From positions 30,001,247 through 30,065,246 of the forward strand of contig CM019217.1 of assembly GCA_009741485.1 (NCBI GenBank): a DNA stretch of 64,000 nucleotides, in the 5' to 3' direction. Shown piece by piece: positions 34,561 to 49,500 of this stretch. The notes below the pieces were generated by a model, which made no database searches, was not told the DNA's origin, and was given only the letters and a program-made list of their open reading frames with translations. This DNA is from Malurus cyaneus samueli. Lineage: Eukaryota > Chordata > Aves > Passeriformes > Maluridae. Made by a program: the position numbers and the translations under genes. The stretch's first letter is position 1. Each line of letters opens with the position of its first letter.

Positions 34561-37500
34561 CCAGTCCTGTGTGGCGCTGAGGAGGGACAGTGCTGGACGT
34601 GGGACAGTGCTGGACGTAATGCTTGGATTTAGAAAACAACCAAAAAAAAAAATTATTTTGTGCACCATTGATTGATTGAGAGTACCGAGCTTTACTCTCA
34701 ACTCTGCTTCAGGTTGTGAGAAATTCTTGGTGGCGAAAGGCAAGTCTTCGGAAAGAGACATTTATAACTCATTGACTTACATAGACTTTACCTAGGCAAA
34801 GGAGAGACTCTTTCCCTCTTGCAATATGTGAATGAGTTTTTCACCATGGAGGGACTTGGGGATCAAGGCCTGCTTAACCCGTGGAAGGGTTTACAGAGAA
34901 ATGAGAGGCAGGCTCTTAGGTGTGTGCTGAAACGCGGAGAAGCAGCTGCCAGAAGTAGTTCAAGAGGTCATAAGGAAAACATTCTTGTAAGAACATGGAA
35001 AATTCTTCACCCTAAGAGCTGTTAGGCATAGAAAGAAGTTGTTGGAGGAAGCTGTAGAGTCTCCAGCCTTTGGGAAAGTTAGAGCTCAGCTGGACAAGGC
35101 TCAGAGCATCTGAACAGGGATGGGAGGGGATTTCCAGAAGCCCTTTACAGTTTCTCTCACAACTATGTGCAAAGGAATTGTGCTGTGGACCAGAGTGGTG
35201 TGGGAGGGGATTTCCGCTGAAAGACCTGGTCTGGGAGTGTGTGCTACCACAAGGGGTTTTTTTTCTATTTGAGAAGCAGACAATAAAAACACAGAAAAAG
35301 AGATTAGATGTAACTTGGGCAAAAGATTTCCCAAGCCTCTGTTTTTCATGTTTGTACTGAAGTTTGACTGGGTGCTTCCTGCTCTACCATCCAGAAACGT
35401 AGCAGTGGAAGAAAGTAACCTGGCATATTTAATAAGAGTTTCTAGTCTAAAACTAAAGGTAGAAGTCCTAATATAGGATTTGTAATTTCAAAATAGTCTT
35501 CCTAATTTAGCTTGTATTAGTTTATGAACTAATGAAATATGCCCCTCAAGATTTTCAGTGTGTTTGGATGATTAATTTTTTATTTGATGTACCAGAAGTG
35601 ATGTGTCCAGTTTGTCCTGTCACATTGGTTGTAATCACAAAGACTCTTTCCTCACATAGTAATCCTGCTGGTTAATTATATTTTGTGGTAACTTCACACT
35701 TAATTTTTTTTCTTGAAGGAAGAGTTCATCACTATTAATTGAAAGTTTTTTCAGTCTCTGATGGTGCCCAGATGCAGCATGGGGCCTGCCTTCTGGAATG
35801 GATATATCTGGTGTACAGTGACCATGATTCTGTTGTACTTGTGGGAGACCTTGCTTCTCAGGTTCTCTAGGTTGACACTTGAAGTTTAGGGGCTTTCTTG
35901 AGTTATAAACTGTGCAGGTGTGAGACCAGTGGAATATGCATGTGGATATAGGTGATGTCTCAAATGAAAAATGAATGTGCTTTAGGCTTATGGGATTAGC
36001 ACCCATTTTGAAATTGTTGTGTGTGTGGTATTTGTGTGGACAAGGGGCAGACAAACATTAAAGGATAGGATGAGACAAATACCATGAACAGGGAGCAAAA
36101 GTGCTGCATGGTGTGTTTCTGTGACATGTGGATGCCTAGTCTGCTACTGTGATGTGCTGAGTTAGTAGGGACCCTGAATGCACTGTTGCAGCTGAAATTA
36201 GTACAGCACCTCTTAGAACTGACATTAGGAACTGGTCAGAGGTAGAAATGAGACATTTTCTCAATGAATATTTTTCTAAGTATTCATTTTATCATATTTT
36301 TAATAAGAAATGCTGCTGCACTGAAGCAGTGCAACATGAAATACTGCAACATAATTAAAACAGTGAGGACTCGGCATACATGTAGTGAGATGGTGCACTA
36401 TCTCAAATGAAATATCTCAAAAGTGGCATATTGGTGAACTATCTCAAATGAAATATCTCAAAAGTGGCATATTCATGTACTTGCATAAATGGGCTAGTTT
36501 CCCGTTTCTTGGGAAAGTCTTGCAGATTGGGTAAGGAAATGGAGGGTTCTTGGTGATGGTTTCTGTGTTTCTGGAGGGATGGAATTGTGTGTCCTCTTTA
36601 CCTTAGGTGATAACTGTCATAGAAAAACTTAATTCAGCTCTGACATAAATCAGGATTGTGAAGTGCAGAAGTGATGGTGTCAGTAGATATCTGGGCACAC
36701 TTCTAAGGGAGTGTTGGGAAGAGACATGGCCACAGCTTGTTTGGAAACTCACCTCTCAGGAAGTTGCAACAGAGAGGCAGAACCAGGTTTTCTTTGTAGC
36801 AAGATAAAAGCTCATCTGATGGTGTTTCCCAAAGTGCCCCTGCTGTCACCTGCAGGGGAATACAAGGTCAGGCAGACAAGGGTCTCACTGAGCAGCTGGG
36901 TGTGTGGTATAGGAGGAAAGTGTTCAGACTCGCTGGTAGCTATAAAATGTGGAACAGAGGGAGCTTGTGTGGAGAGAAAAAACTTGGTCTTGAGAAAATT
37001 AAAACCAGGCTTCTGGCACTTAAACCTGAAAAGCTTTCATAGGGGAGTCTTTAAGAGTTTCTTAAAGGCAGAGTGTCAGGTGTGGCAGAGCACACAGTAT
37101 GGGATGAAGCATTTCCTACGGGTAGGGTTGCAGGATCTGTGTGCCTTCGAAACAGTGCCAGGATCGAGGTTCACCAAAAGTAGTGGAAATGTCAAAGAGT
37201 AGTTTGAACAAATCTGAGTAGGGTTTGATGGGAAAGAAAAATGAAAAAGGATGGCTGAACCAAAGCTTTTGTGCTGCTACAGACTAATCTGGAACATTCA
37301 ACAAGCAATTGGAATGGCCAATTTGAAATGGGAACCCTTATTCAAAAGGCTTATCAGGTCTTTTGATGGAACATAGGGCACAGTAGTGTGATGGAATTCC
37401 ACTAAGAGGGAATAGTTTACCCAAGGGACAAGTGGCAGTATTTGTTGAAGAAAACTTTTGTGTTAAATCTGTTTCCTGGTGGGTTTTAGTGGCAAAAATC

Positions 37501-40500
37501 ATCTGGGCTGATGATTTCTTCATCCCTGTGGAGAACCAATCTGGTAACTGGCTACCCAGTATGCAATGACTGCTCTGTTACTAGAGGTGCAGCAAGGACT
37601 GGATAGAAAAGCAAAAGGAAGAATAATTTCCCCTCATGTAGGCTGGGTCATACACATCAGGGTGTGGTGCAGAGTACAATTGTTTCGATGCCACAAATAA
37701 TGATGACTTTGAGCCACTACTCAAAGAGCCCCTGAGAAGAGCAGCAATTCTTGACTTGATCTGGAGTAGTACTCAGGTAATTGGATTCAGATGCTGCTAT
37801 GAAACAGCCAGACTTAAGTTTTAATATTCTTGCAGGAATAATAAAAGCCAAGAAAACCACTGATGTGTTCAATTTTGGAAGGGGGAATTACATAAGATGG
37901 GGAGGCTCCTTGGCTCACATATGGGTTAAATATAAAAGCCAGAATACAGCAGACAAAAAGAGTTTGAGAAACAGCTTACAAAAAGACAAAACCAGCCATA
38001 AATCCTTTTTCTTGTTCTGATGGGGCAGGGATGTACATGGCTGTAGCATTTTTATGGCTGGTAGGAATGGGGATAGAATGGGGATAAGAAAGTAAACATT
38101 TATCTGTGTACATCCATGTTCACTATGGAGGTGCTTAGAGAGGTTTTAATGGAAAATGGTGACATGATAAGCATAGAAGAATCTTCGAATGCAATATCGT
38201 TTGAAGCACAGCAATAGGAGATTCTGAGACAGAATTTTTCTCTATGGGGAGAATCATTAGAGAACATCTCAATAATATGCCAAAAGAGTTAGTGTTAGAG
38301 AAAATAAGCATAAATAAGTATCTGTCAAAAGAAAACTGTCAGTAAAGGACTGTAGAATGATCTCTCATGAAAATGGGACTTCAAATACTGTGTTGGCACA
38401 TGCTAAGTAACACAGATTGGTCTAACTTAATTTGTATATGCCTCAGTGGGTTTCTACTTAGGACCTTTTAGCCAGTAACTCCCACATGGGAAAGTGATCT
38501 TGGAATTACACTTGATTATTCTAAAAAAAGTCAGCTCCTAATATTGCTGTCTTGAAAAGTAATGAGCTGTTTAGACAGGAAGGGAGACACCATTAATATG
38601 TACAACTGGATTTGAGCATACCTTGAACCTGGTATGCAGTCTGCTTTTGTGTTCTTTCCATTACCCAAATGTGGTATAGCTGAACTGTTGTAAGATGCTT
38701 ATTCTTACCAGGAACAATTAAACAGAGTAGGACTTGTCAGTCTGGAAAGAGTATGAGTCAAAACCACTCAAGTTTTTGTAAAAGTGATGGAGAAGCATGG
38801 ATATTTATTTATTTATTAAACAAAAAAAAAACCCCAAAAAAACTAGAAGGCATCTAGTATTTGTATGCAATTTGTGTTATTTTGAAAACGGACCAGACAG
38901 ATTAATGAAGGAAAACATACAAGGACTGTATAATAAAAAAAATACCAAAAAACTACCCGAAACAAAACTAGCCAAGCACAATACAAACAAGATGACTGTG
39001 GTTCACAGTTCTTGAGCTAAAGGTTTTTGGTAGCTTAGGAGAGTAGTATCAAAGGAGCAGAAATGGTTGCCCTGTTCCCTGATTGGCATCTGACACTAGG
39101 TGGTGTCAGTGCAAATTTTGGCCTGACACACTGTAACCTTTCAAATGTAATGCAAGGTGAAAATGCTAGAACTCCCTGGTTTTTAAATTTGTGCTCAGAA
39201 AACACCGTGCCATTTAAAAGAAATATGTTGTACATCAGCCTGGACTTGAAGAAGTCAAAGCTGACGCAGTGCCAGGTGTCCAACTGGGGTTTGAGGAGTG
39301 TCATGGGAGCCATCAGTGGCAGGAATCTGGAAGTTCATACTGGCAGCTGGTACAAGTTTTAATTCATGATGGGTATACAGCAGGGCTGTTTTTCATTCCA
39401 GAGGGAGCTTGTGGATCGATTTGAACACTGAAATACCTCAGCATTTCTATGTGAAAAACAAGAACTAATTGTCAGGTGCAGTTAGCAGAGTTTCTAGTGT
39501 CCGGCAAAAGTAGTTTTAGACTTGTCTCACAAAAGAGCTCTGCTTCCTGATGTCAGTTTGTTGCGGTTTGGAATGCTGGCCAAAAGCCAGGCACCCACAA
39601 CACCTGCTCATTCGCTCTCCCCCACCACCACACCGGGTAGAGAAGAGCGAAGGGGAAAAAAAACTAACAAAAGGTTCATTAGTTGAGATAAGGAACAGGG
39701 AAGAAAACACTTAATGGACAAAACAGGCACAACTTAAATAATCAAGTGAATTTATTACTAACAGAGGAGGAGAATGAGAAATAAATTACAACCCTCAAAG
39801 ACACCGATCTTCTCCCCACTCCCTCCCCCCTTCCCACATACAACAAAGCAGCAGGAACGAAACAGGATGTGGGGTTGGTCAGTTCATCACCAGATCCTCT
39901 GTGACAGCTGAGGGAGAAGATTCCTTCCCTTGCGATGCCGTGGGGTCCCTCCCACGGGAGACAGTTCTTCATGAACCTCTCCGGTGCGGTTCCACTCTCA
40001 CGAGCAGCAGTCCAGACACATCTGCTGCTGCGTGAGTACCCCCCACGGGCAAACAGTCATCTCAAAACTGTTGCACCGTGGGCTCTCTTGTCCACTGGCT
40101 ACAGTCAGAAAGCCAGGCTGTTCCATATCGGGAGCAAGGCCTCTCTCTCCATGGCTCTCCTGCTGGACACAGCCCCTTCCCGTGTCCGCCCGCTGCGGCG
40201 TGGGGACCTCCCTCCTCCACGGGCTGCGGGTGGATCTCTGCACCCTCTGTGGACCCCATGGGCTGCAGGGGGACAGCCTGCTCCACCATGGTCACCATGG
40301 GCTGCAGGGGGACAGCCTGCTCCACCATGGTCATCACCACGGCCCGCAAAGGAATCCCAGCTCCGGCGCCTGGAGCAGCTCCTCCCCCTCCTGCACTGAC
40401 CTTGGTGTCTGCATCCTTCACATATTTCTCAGCCTCCTCCACTGGCAAAACTACTCTGAGTGCTCCTTGTTTTGATTTCTTCTTAAATATGTTTTCACAG

Positions 40501-43500
40501 AGGCGTAACCACTATCTTTAATTGGCCCAGGTTTGGTCAGTGGCATGTCCATCATCCTCAGAGCCAACAGCAATTGGCTCTGCTGGACATGGTGGAAGCC
40601 TCCAGAAGCTTCTCACAGGCGCCATCTTTTTGGCCCCCCCACCTCCAAAAACTGGGCCAAGTAAAACCACCACACAGTTAAAGCTGGATTTTTTTTTTCC
40701 TTAGTATTTGAGACACAACACTTTTTCTTTCTGTTTCCTTTGTTTGTAAAGGCAACTGGACACCCCTGTTGTCTCTAGGAGATAATGAAATATCTTATTG
40801 TTTGTCTCTAGAAAAGATTCTGTCTTCATCTGGACTGCCAAAATAAATGGCTTTTATGGAGAAATTATGACTTAAATAGCACCTTCAAGTGACATAGGTG
40901 TCATTTGCATTTCAATAATTACTGTAAACTCAGAAAACTGCATCTCTATCAGTATTTTCTAAATTGTAGTGAAGTTCTGCACTTGCCAGTTCTTCATGTG
41001 TCCCTTAGGTTGGAGTGGTGTGTGAAGAGGTTATGCAGAATTGATGGGCACGTGACATGAATGTGGAGAGCTCGCGTAACATTGCGTCCTGCATGGCAGT
41101 GCCAGGAGGTGGAAATGACATAAGTGGCAGGAGATAGAAATGCTGTACTTCTTTCCCTAACCATTTATAAAATTTTCATACCTTGCATATTTCTCTGTTT
41201 ATATAAGTATAGATTTTCCACATGTTGAAAGATCTCTTTTTTTCCTTTTTCCCCAGGAAAATGGGTCATGGCAGACTTCAAAAGAGGAAATTAACTCTTC
41301 CTATGTTTTATGCATCTCTTCTAGGAAGGACAAAACTTCCGTTATTCTCTAGGAAGGTTGTTTTTTTCCAGAAAGTCTGTATAAACTTTTTCTAATTTTC
41401 TTTATTTTTATCAGTTATTGGACAGCCTGTGAAGAGTAAACGTCCAAAAGAACCAGGGGAAAACAAAATTAAGCCCATTAACAAGAAAGTAAAACCCAAA
41501 ACTCCCAAAATGAAGGAGAGAGAATCTGCAGACTCCTCTTTGAAGTCCCAGTCCATACTGACACAGGTGATGGATAAAGGTCATTTCCAGAAACTAGCTG
41601 CCACTTTAAGTCTGTCTGCAGGACAAAGCTTAGAACTGCGATGTAAGGGCAGTAATGTTACTTGGAGCTATCCTTCATATTTAGACACCTTTAAAGACTC
41701 CAGACTCAGGTAAGCTATTTTTCTTTTTTTTGGAGGAAAAAAACTCCAGCATATTTTTTCCCCTACTGCTTTCAACACCACTGGTACTTTTGTTTGTTTG
41801 TTCATTTACATTTTTACAATCAACATGTTCTATCTAACAGTTTTTGGTGTCAGCAAAAAGGCTGAGCAACGCTTAGTCATTACCAATTGCCCTGTGATTT
41901 GCACTGTGGGAGTTTTACAGCATGTGAACTGTATTTCCTTCAGATAAATCTAAAATACAGATGATGTTCACCATTGTGCTCCAGCCACAAAAAGGGAACA
42001 GGGAACCACGTTAGGTTGGTCCAAAGGAAAACACTGAAAATGTGTGAGTGTTTATGTCGGATGTTCACTATGGACTCTGTTCCTCTACAGAGACCTGCAC
42101 CCGGTGGGTGTACTGGTTACTAATGTGACTGCCACCTGAGGCAGTACAATTAATTTTCTGAAGAGACTCAAACCCGTATCTCTTAACTAGCAAAAAAACC
42201 ACCAGCCTCCACGCCATGGAGCAAGTGAGAGCAGTGGTTCAGTCACAGTTGCCTTTTTTTGCAAAAGGGAAATGCAGGGTTTGTGGTGTGACAGAGTTTA
42301 TTGCTGAGGAGTGTTACTTTAAGTCAAGGAAAGCTTTTTCTTTTGCCTCGTGGCATCTTAATGAAGACCTTATGAAGATTTGTTAGAGGAAGAAGAGGAA
42401 CTGAGGGCTCCCTCCCTTTCTCTGCCCGACCATCTGAGTGTCCTGTTGTTCTGAACATCGTTTCTGAGTCTCCATACATTGTTTGCCCTCCTGGTGTTTG
42501 GGAGAGTACACATAGCTAAATGTAGATTAAATGTAGTAATTTAGTTCTGTATCAGAAAGAGGAGGGACATATAAGGAGCGTAATAAATAAAATACCATGA
42601 GTACCATTTGTTTTCACTGTCTGTTTTATGGAGACAATGAAGCATTGTGAATAATACTCCATGCAGTTCTTTCTTTGGGTATTTCCTGGATTATTAGGTG
42701 AGAGGAGCATGGAGGTATGAGTCAATATGTCAGCCTCTCTTGTCCTGTTGTTCCTAAATTAAGTACAAGAATGTATGCTCTCTCTAAGTAACTCATGTTA
42801 TCTGAATCTCAGTGATCTATTTCACTTATTTACAGGTGTGATGTTACCTTAAAATCACTCCCAGTGAATTATTTTTTTTTAGATACATTCTTTTCCTTTC
42901 TGCTTTTCTTTCCAAAGAGGAGTGTTGATGAACAGTTACATGCTGTGATCTCTTGCATGCCCTCTTGTAATTCATAAGCCAGTTCTCTCTGCATTTATTT
43001 GCTTGTCTCTTGGTGGCTGGAGAGTTCAAGAACTACCCTAGCTCAGTGCAAGGCTTCTGTCACAGCAAGTTACAGCAGCAGGCTGATTCCTGCTGTGGGC
43101 TTATCACAGGGGTGTCTCTCAGAAGATCTTGTGACCAATTTAAACTGCTGCTGGTTATTTTGCAAGAAATACTGTTCTATCCAGTTTTCTTTCAGTAGGT
43201 GGCGTTTATTAGCTGCAATACAGACCTGGCCTTCCAGCAGGCCAGAGCTGGATGTTGCAGATCAGCAGGGACTATGTGTGTACAAGGTGGTGGTTGTTCT
43301 CAAGTCTATCTTAATGTTTTGTGCAATTGCAAATAGATAGCTGGCATGCTTTGGTCCTGTAGACCTCCAGGCCACATTATCTGAGTATCAGCAGCTGGCA
43401 TTGAAGAGGCCAGGCCAATATTCAGAGTTTTTGGAGAGGAATTGGAATGCCTCTTCATTAGTTATTTGACTACCTATTCCTCTCTTGTGAAATTAAGTGT

Positions 43501-46500
43501 TCTCTGTTGATGCATGGGGGACAAAATACAAGAAATTGAGATAGTTTGGGAAAACAAAAAAACAAAACAAAACAAAAAATGTATGGTATGATTGTGTAGT
43601 TTTCTGTTTTCCAGTTTGAAGTAGTTTGGGATCCTGTTGCCTCAGCAATTTACCTTTCTGTTCTCAGTCAAGATCGCAGTAGTATTTTAACCATACAACA
43701 GAAGTTGGTAACACCACACAAAATAAATGCTATAAAACATTTTGACTGGGTAGATGTAGCTTGCCTGAGTATTTATTTTCTTTTAGAAGTATTTAAGGCT
43801 TATACTTAAGGATCTGTATTGAAATATAATTGTCATTGCTTTTGAAATAAGTTATTAAAGCAGTAGGGCTGCATTTGGCTTAATGAAAATTTTGAATGCC
43901 AGCAGAAGATCCTAAAATTAACAAGAGAAATTGAAAATGTAAATTAAAAGCAGATTTCAGAGTCACGGAATAGTAATAATTTATGGACACAATGACTGCA
44001 GAATCTTATGCAGTGACATTTCCATCACATTTTTAACATGGCTTTGGTAATTATCTCAAGGTCTTTGCTTTGTGGAATGTGAAATTTAGAATTTCTGTTC
44101 TGTGGTTTTAGAAAGCTTTGATGGAGTTTAACTGGCAGTACCATAAAGATACCATGTTACTTACTTAGCTCAGTTGGCAGTTTTTCGTAAGCAAGCTGGC
44201 ACCAGAAAAGGTCACCAAATCCATGATCTTTTAAGAGGAGCTTATGCAAGACCATACACCAAACATCAACTGCAATAAGCAATTTTTAAAATTTTATGAA
44301 TATATTACCTTCATTATTTTAAAACAAAATTATGAATATAGGGCAGAGGGGGGAAATTCAGAAAAAATATTAGCAAATAATAACCTACAGCAGAAATAGT
44401 TTAATCATCTAGGTAGATACATGCCAGTATCTTCTAACATTTTTTTGTACCTGAAGACCAAGAAGGTAATCCCTTCATTACCAGTGAATAAGGTGTGGGG
44501 TGAAACCCAAGCTAATTAACTGGGCTGGGCTTTTTTTTTGCCTTAGATTTACATGAAAGTCTTGCTGGAGCTGGGGCACTGGTGCAACCAGAATTGATGG
44601 CAGCAGTAGGGGGAAGTGATGGGGGCATGAGGAGGTGATGGAAATTGAAGAAGGAGTGGGTTGGTGTTACAGAGGAAAAATGAAGAGGAGGAGGGACAAT
44701 GGTGGTGAGATCCCTTCCGTTGCTGGAGACTAATGATAACTGCAATTCTTTTGTTCATTTTAATGTCCCTATAGCAACAGATGCTCCGGCATCCAATACT
44801 TTCCCATTACATAATAGAAGGGATGTGCAAATTCAACTACTCTGGCATTTTGTTTTGCAACTAGTTAAATTTGACATCAATGTAATGTGTTTTCTATGGG
44901 TGTTTGCAAAAAAAGTGGGGATAGAAGCTGGATGTTTTGCCTCCATGCTACACTTACTATGTTTTTAACTCATATGGTAAGGAAAATACTGGGGGACAAA
45001 TATGCCTTTACCAAGGAGAAAGATTTTAATTAGAAAACCCATTTCTGTAGTATTCGTGGCTATGCTTTCATTGAATTTGTTCTTGTAGCCATAGTTTACA
45101 ACCTGGTACATAAAATCTTTTGCTTGCTGTACTAGAGAGTCTCAGCTTTTAATAGATCTGGAGCTGTTACATGTGCTAAAATTATATCTGAGGGAGGGAG
45201 AGATGCTGAGTGAAAAGAGGAGGAGGAGGACTCCGGCTGTTTCTTGCTGAGATGCAGCAGAAATTCTGCCTTTCCGCTGTTACAGCTGGAGTACATAACA
45301 GTACACATTGAAATAATTTACTGAACTTTAGAGACTGTAGCATGCAATACAACTCTGGGGAGAAAGCTTGAATCATGCAAACGTGGGTCCCAGCTTAAGG
45401 ACCAGCTTAATAACTTGTTTCAGAACTTCAAAACTATCCTGTTATCTGTTATGCTCTCTTGCTTTGTGCAGCACATAAAAGTATTTATGTCTGAAAATTC
45501 TGTGTGCTCGCTGAACTGGCCAGAAACATTGGTGATGTTAACAGAGGTTGTTCATGCACCCCCAGTACAGAAGGGCTGGAATGCTGTTTTGTAAGACATT
45601 TTTGTGCATAACAAATTAATGATTGGAGGCTCACCCAGAAACTGGATCTACAACATATGAGAGGGATGAAAATAAAAATAAGGGCAGGCACAGTTTCCCT
45701 TTACTAAAGCTTTATAGCAGAAAGCTGCTCCAGATGAAAGCAGTCTGACTGCACACGGTCTCTGCACTGCCTGATTTGGAGCATAAGTCTCTCCCTTGCT
45801 GAACACCAGCTGCATTTAACTCTGTCTGATAAATAAACTCACATGAAATGGAGCTGCTCTGGTGGAAGAAGCTGGGGCAAACAGCTGAACATGGATCACA
45901 TGTACATTTGTGTGAGCGGAGGGTGTCTGGACAAGAGCACTTTCACAAATATTGAGGAAACTGGATGTTGTAGGGGGCAAAACTGGGCAGAAATTAGACT
46001 GCTTTCACTGAATGCAGACTCCCACAGGCTTAGTGGGACATCAGTTGTGCTCATGTGTATAACTGAATTTCATTTTGCTGCTTGTGCTTTGAAGTCTGAA
46101 AGCTAGGGATTTTTTTTTCTTGTGTAAAACAGTGAGATGTTATGTTCCTGTCCTAGTAAGCATGTGTTTGAGATAAGCTCTCTTTTGTCAGTATGAACGG
46201 CAGCTGCTTGAGAGCAGTTTGGTAGATGCTCTTTGAGTAAGGCTATATACACTGTCTTTTTAGCTGCTCAGTGTGGCATAGTTTTCTGGCAAAGATCTTA
46301 TGAACTGTAAATAACCAAAGTTTAATAGCTTGAAAGTAGGGACTAAAATTTTGGACTACTTTTCTAGCTTCTTTAAACAGTCTTGTAATATTTGTATATA
46401 CAACATTTTTACTTTGTGATATCCACGGCACAGCAAAGTTTTGGCTTCTGAGTCAGATTTCCCACCATCTAAAATAGTAATGAAATAGTAATGAAATGCT

Positions 46501-49500
46501 GGAAATATTGGTCAGCTGCAGGACTTGCCAATTGTTATTTACTTTATAGGCCTGATTTGTCTGCTTAATATGGTCTTGTCTCGAGTTTTGACACTTCCAC
46601 TCTCATTTGCCAGGTTTTGTTAGTGCATGTTTGTGGATGACTACTGTGCTAGGTTATTTCTATTGATTACTGAGTAGCTTGTTCCCAGTTAAGAAGAACA
46701 CACTGTACAATAATTAATTAACTCTGACCTTATTTTTCTGCCTGTTGGGATTTCAAGCTATAATTCAGTGTCTGCGTTAAACATTAGAAGCAAAAATGTT
46801 CTGGTATAATAGTTTCTCTGTATTGTTAACATTTAGTACTTGATCCTTGGAAAACATTTTATTCTGATGTGGTCATATAGCCTGTAAAATGTGAACTGTG
46901 AAACTCAATAGTACGTGCTAAGACATGTTTTGGATTTAACTTTTCTTCCTGTTGGGTATGATACACAGCACGTTCTCTTGGAATAGGAAAATGAATAGGA
47001 ATCTCTCAAACATTACCCAAAAACTGAAGATAATTTACAGTGTAAGGAAGTGTAAATATGAAAAATGGAAAGGCTAGTGCACCATAATTATATGGTTCTA
47101 AAAAGTGGAATCAGACAAGGTTGTGTAGGCAGGCACATCAGTGGATGGGAAATGTGATTTGCCTATTTATTGAGCCAGTCCTCAAAACTGCCCTGTGGTG
47201 GATCCAGGTGCTAATGGTGTCTGAGGGCTTACGTGGAAAACATAATTCTGAGTTATCTGTGTTTGAGGTGAGTATTTGGTGTTTTTTTTAATCTCTAAGC
47301 TGCTTGTCTAACTGAAGGCTGAGTGTTGGGTTACATGAACTGTTGCTTGTCATTGCTGGTAGCTGTGCAAACTGCTAGCAGAGCCTGGGGAGTCAGAGCT
47401 TTTGGGAAGCACACACAGCTGAAGTGGTGGCCTCTGTTTAGGCAGTTATTCTGCCTGCAGTGGAGAGTTAAGCAAAACAGAGCATTTAGAGTACACAGTA
47501 CACTCAGGCATGTTTACAGTACTGCTCAGTGATGAGGTGTTTTAGAGGACAAAAATTTCTTCAAAGATGCTAATCCCAGAAGGAAATTATTCAGTCAGGT
47601 ATCTGCCTTACAGAATAACTGCTGCATTAATAAGAAGAAATAGGAGGATAATAAAAACCCACAGTTGAATGAGAGCTGTTTAGACTTCATGCAAGCTGTG
47701 TATTTGTCCAAATCCAGTTTAAAACAGTAAAAATAAGTTCCTTGTCAAATGCTAAAATTGGAAAAATCATTCCTGATTTGGTTTGAAAAGAAATTACCTT
47801 GTAATTCAGTGTCTTGTGAAGGAAGGCAGGAACCCCTGATGTCCTAGATGCACTACCATGAAAGGTGGCTGTTTGAAAAGAACATTTTTAAAGGTCAGAG
47901 CAGCAGCAGACTGCATCAGTACTGCCGCATGGCTGTGCTGATGGGGTTCTTTGAGAACTGGTACTTTCAGGCCATCGCTTTTGCAATCTATCAAAAGTAA
48001 ACACAGCAGACTGCCAACTACAACACCATCTGTCTGCAAGAAAGAGCCAGGAAAGTAAACCTTAAAATATAAAAAAAAAACCCAAAAACCCAAGATGAGA
48101 CTATAGCTGCTGGATAGGACATTTGCCCCTTAGAAAAATTGTCAGTGTCTATGTATATGTCTAAATATTTATAAATAGTTGCACATTTACAAATGTCAGT
48201 CCACTGAGGGAAATTCAGGAGACGGAGGGAAAAAAAACCAAATGAAGTCTGAGATATTCCCACAGACTGAATTTTATGTAGGTAAGTGATGGCACTGCCA
48301 GTAGGCCTCCATCAGTTCTCAGGGTCATGATCTAAATGGCTGAGGGATGAGAAGGAAGCTCCAGTGAGGTGACTTAGGGCAGAGGAGTAGGTGATGCAAA
48401 ATGACTTAACTTGCAGGATAAATCCAAGCTGAGCTAGCAGCTCTTGTTGGTGTTTGCAATTGGAAACTTGGACCAGTTAAACATTTGTAAAGCATTCACA
48501 TTGAAAGCAGGCATAAACTCTCAATGGAGTACCTGCTACTACTTGTGAATTATCTTTGTTGGATACTGTTGAAGCAGTGCTACAATATTTAAAAAGGACT
48601 GAGATGAATGTGGATTCACTTGTAGCATGAAAAAAAAAGGGCTATACATGGACAAACTGGGACTAAACACAGATGAACATATTGACTAGAACAGTCACAG
48701 CCCAATTTCAAAATGGAGACTTGAAGGAATGCAAGAAGGAACTGCACAAGGCAAAACTTTGCAAGCTCTCATATGTAGTTTAGATCAATAAAATTACTCA
48801 TGTAAACAGTCTCTGCCAGAGCAAAAGAGAAAGTTGCAAGAGAGCTCTGAAAGTGAAAAGTGGGTCAGTTGCAGAGAAAGAAAAAAAAATCAGAAGTGGA
48901 AATGAGCTGACAGAAATGTACAAGGAAATACTTCTGTGCTTGCTTATGCCTTTTGTTTTATTTTTCCACAGCATAAAACAGCTTGACAGGTCTAGTCAGC
49001 TGATCCTTGCAAACTCCACTGCAGCAGACACAGGTGAATACAGCTGCTGGCTTCAGCTGTGCAATGGTAACAAATGCAGGAAGGATGAGACTAAAACAGG
49101 GTCAACATACATCTTTTTCACAGGTAATTAACTCACTGGGGGATTATTAACGGAAATATATTTGCTAGTAAGATGGGAATAAAGCAATTTCACTGCTGAG
49201 ATTTTACTTCCACAATTTTCCACAATCTTTCTTTAGTGCATGTTAAGGGAAACAGTACTGGTAGGCAGAAAATTACTTGCTTAGTTTGACTGTTTTGAGT
49301 ACATTTTCCCTATGGATTATGCAAAATGTGTACCCAAAGTAATGCAATGAAAAGAATGTACCTTCAAAAATAGTAACACACTTTGTGAGGATTTGCTACA
49401 AAACAAGTATAAAATGTTTTATTTTTGAAAGTGTGTCTTGATAAAAAAATAAATCCATGCAGAAGATTCATTTTGTCACAGCATTCAGATGGTCCCATGG

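Larger units (their letters stand above)
34262..41414 (+). other. PDGFRL intron 1, transposon-rich
   Basis: This 7.1-kb intron holds CR1 fragments, the LINE ORF2 remnant, the antisense solo LTR and the 41-bp tandem duplication, all listed separately. The rest, including an open frame at 36711-37202, has no recognised identity. Confidence 0.8.

Noticed and set aside
36711..37202. 163-codon plus-strand ORF in PDGFRL intron 1
   Set aside because: No family resemblance, and it lies beside decayed LINE sequence with no splice context. Probably chance or part of an old repeat.
39935..40521. Several overlapping ORFs of 128-163 codons on both strands
   Set aside because: All lie in the GC-rich, internally repeated LTR. 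Their PPWSPWAAGGQPA-type repeats come from the 39-bp DNA duplication, not from a protein.
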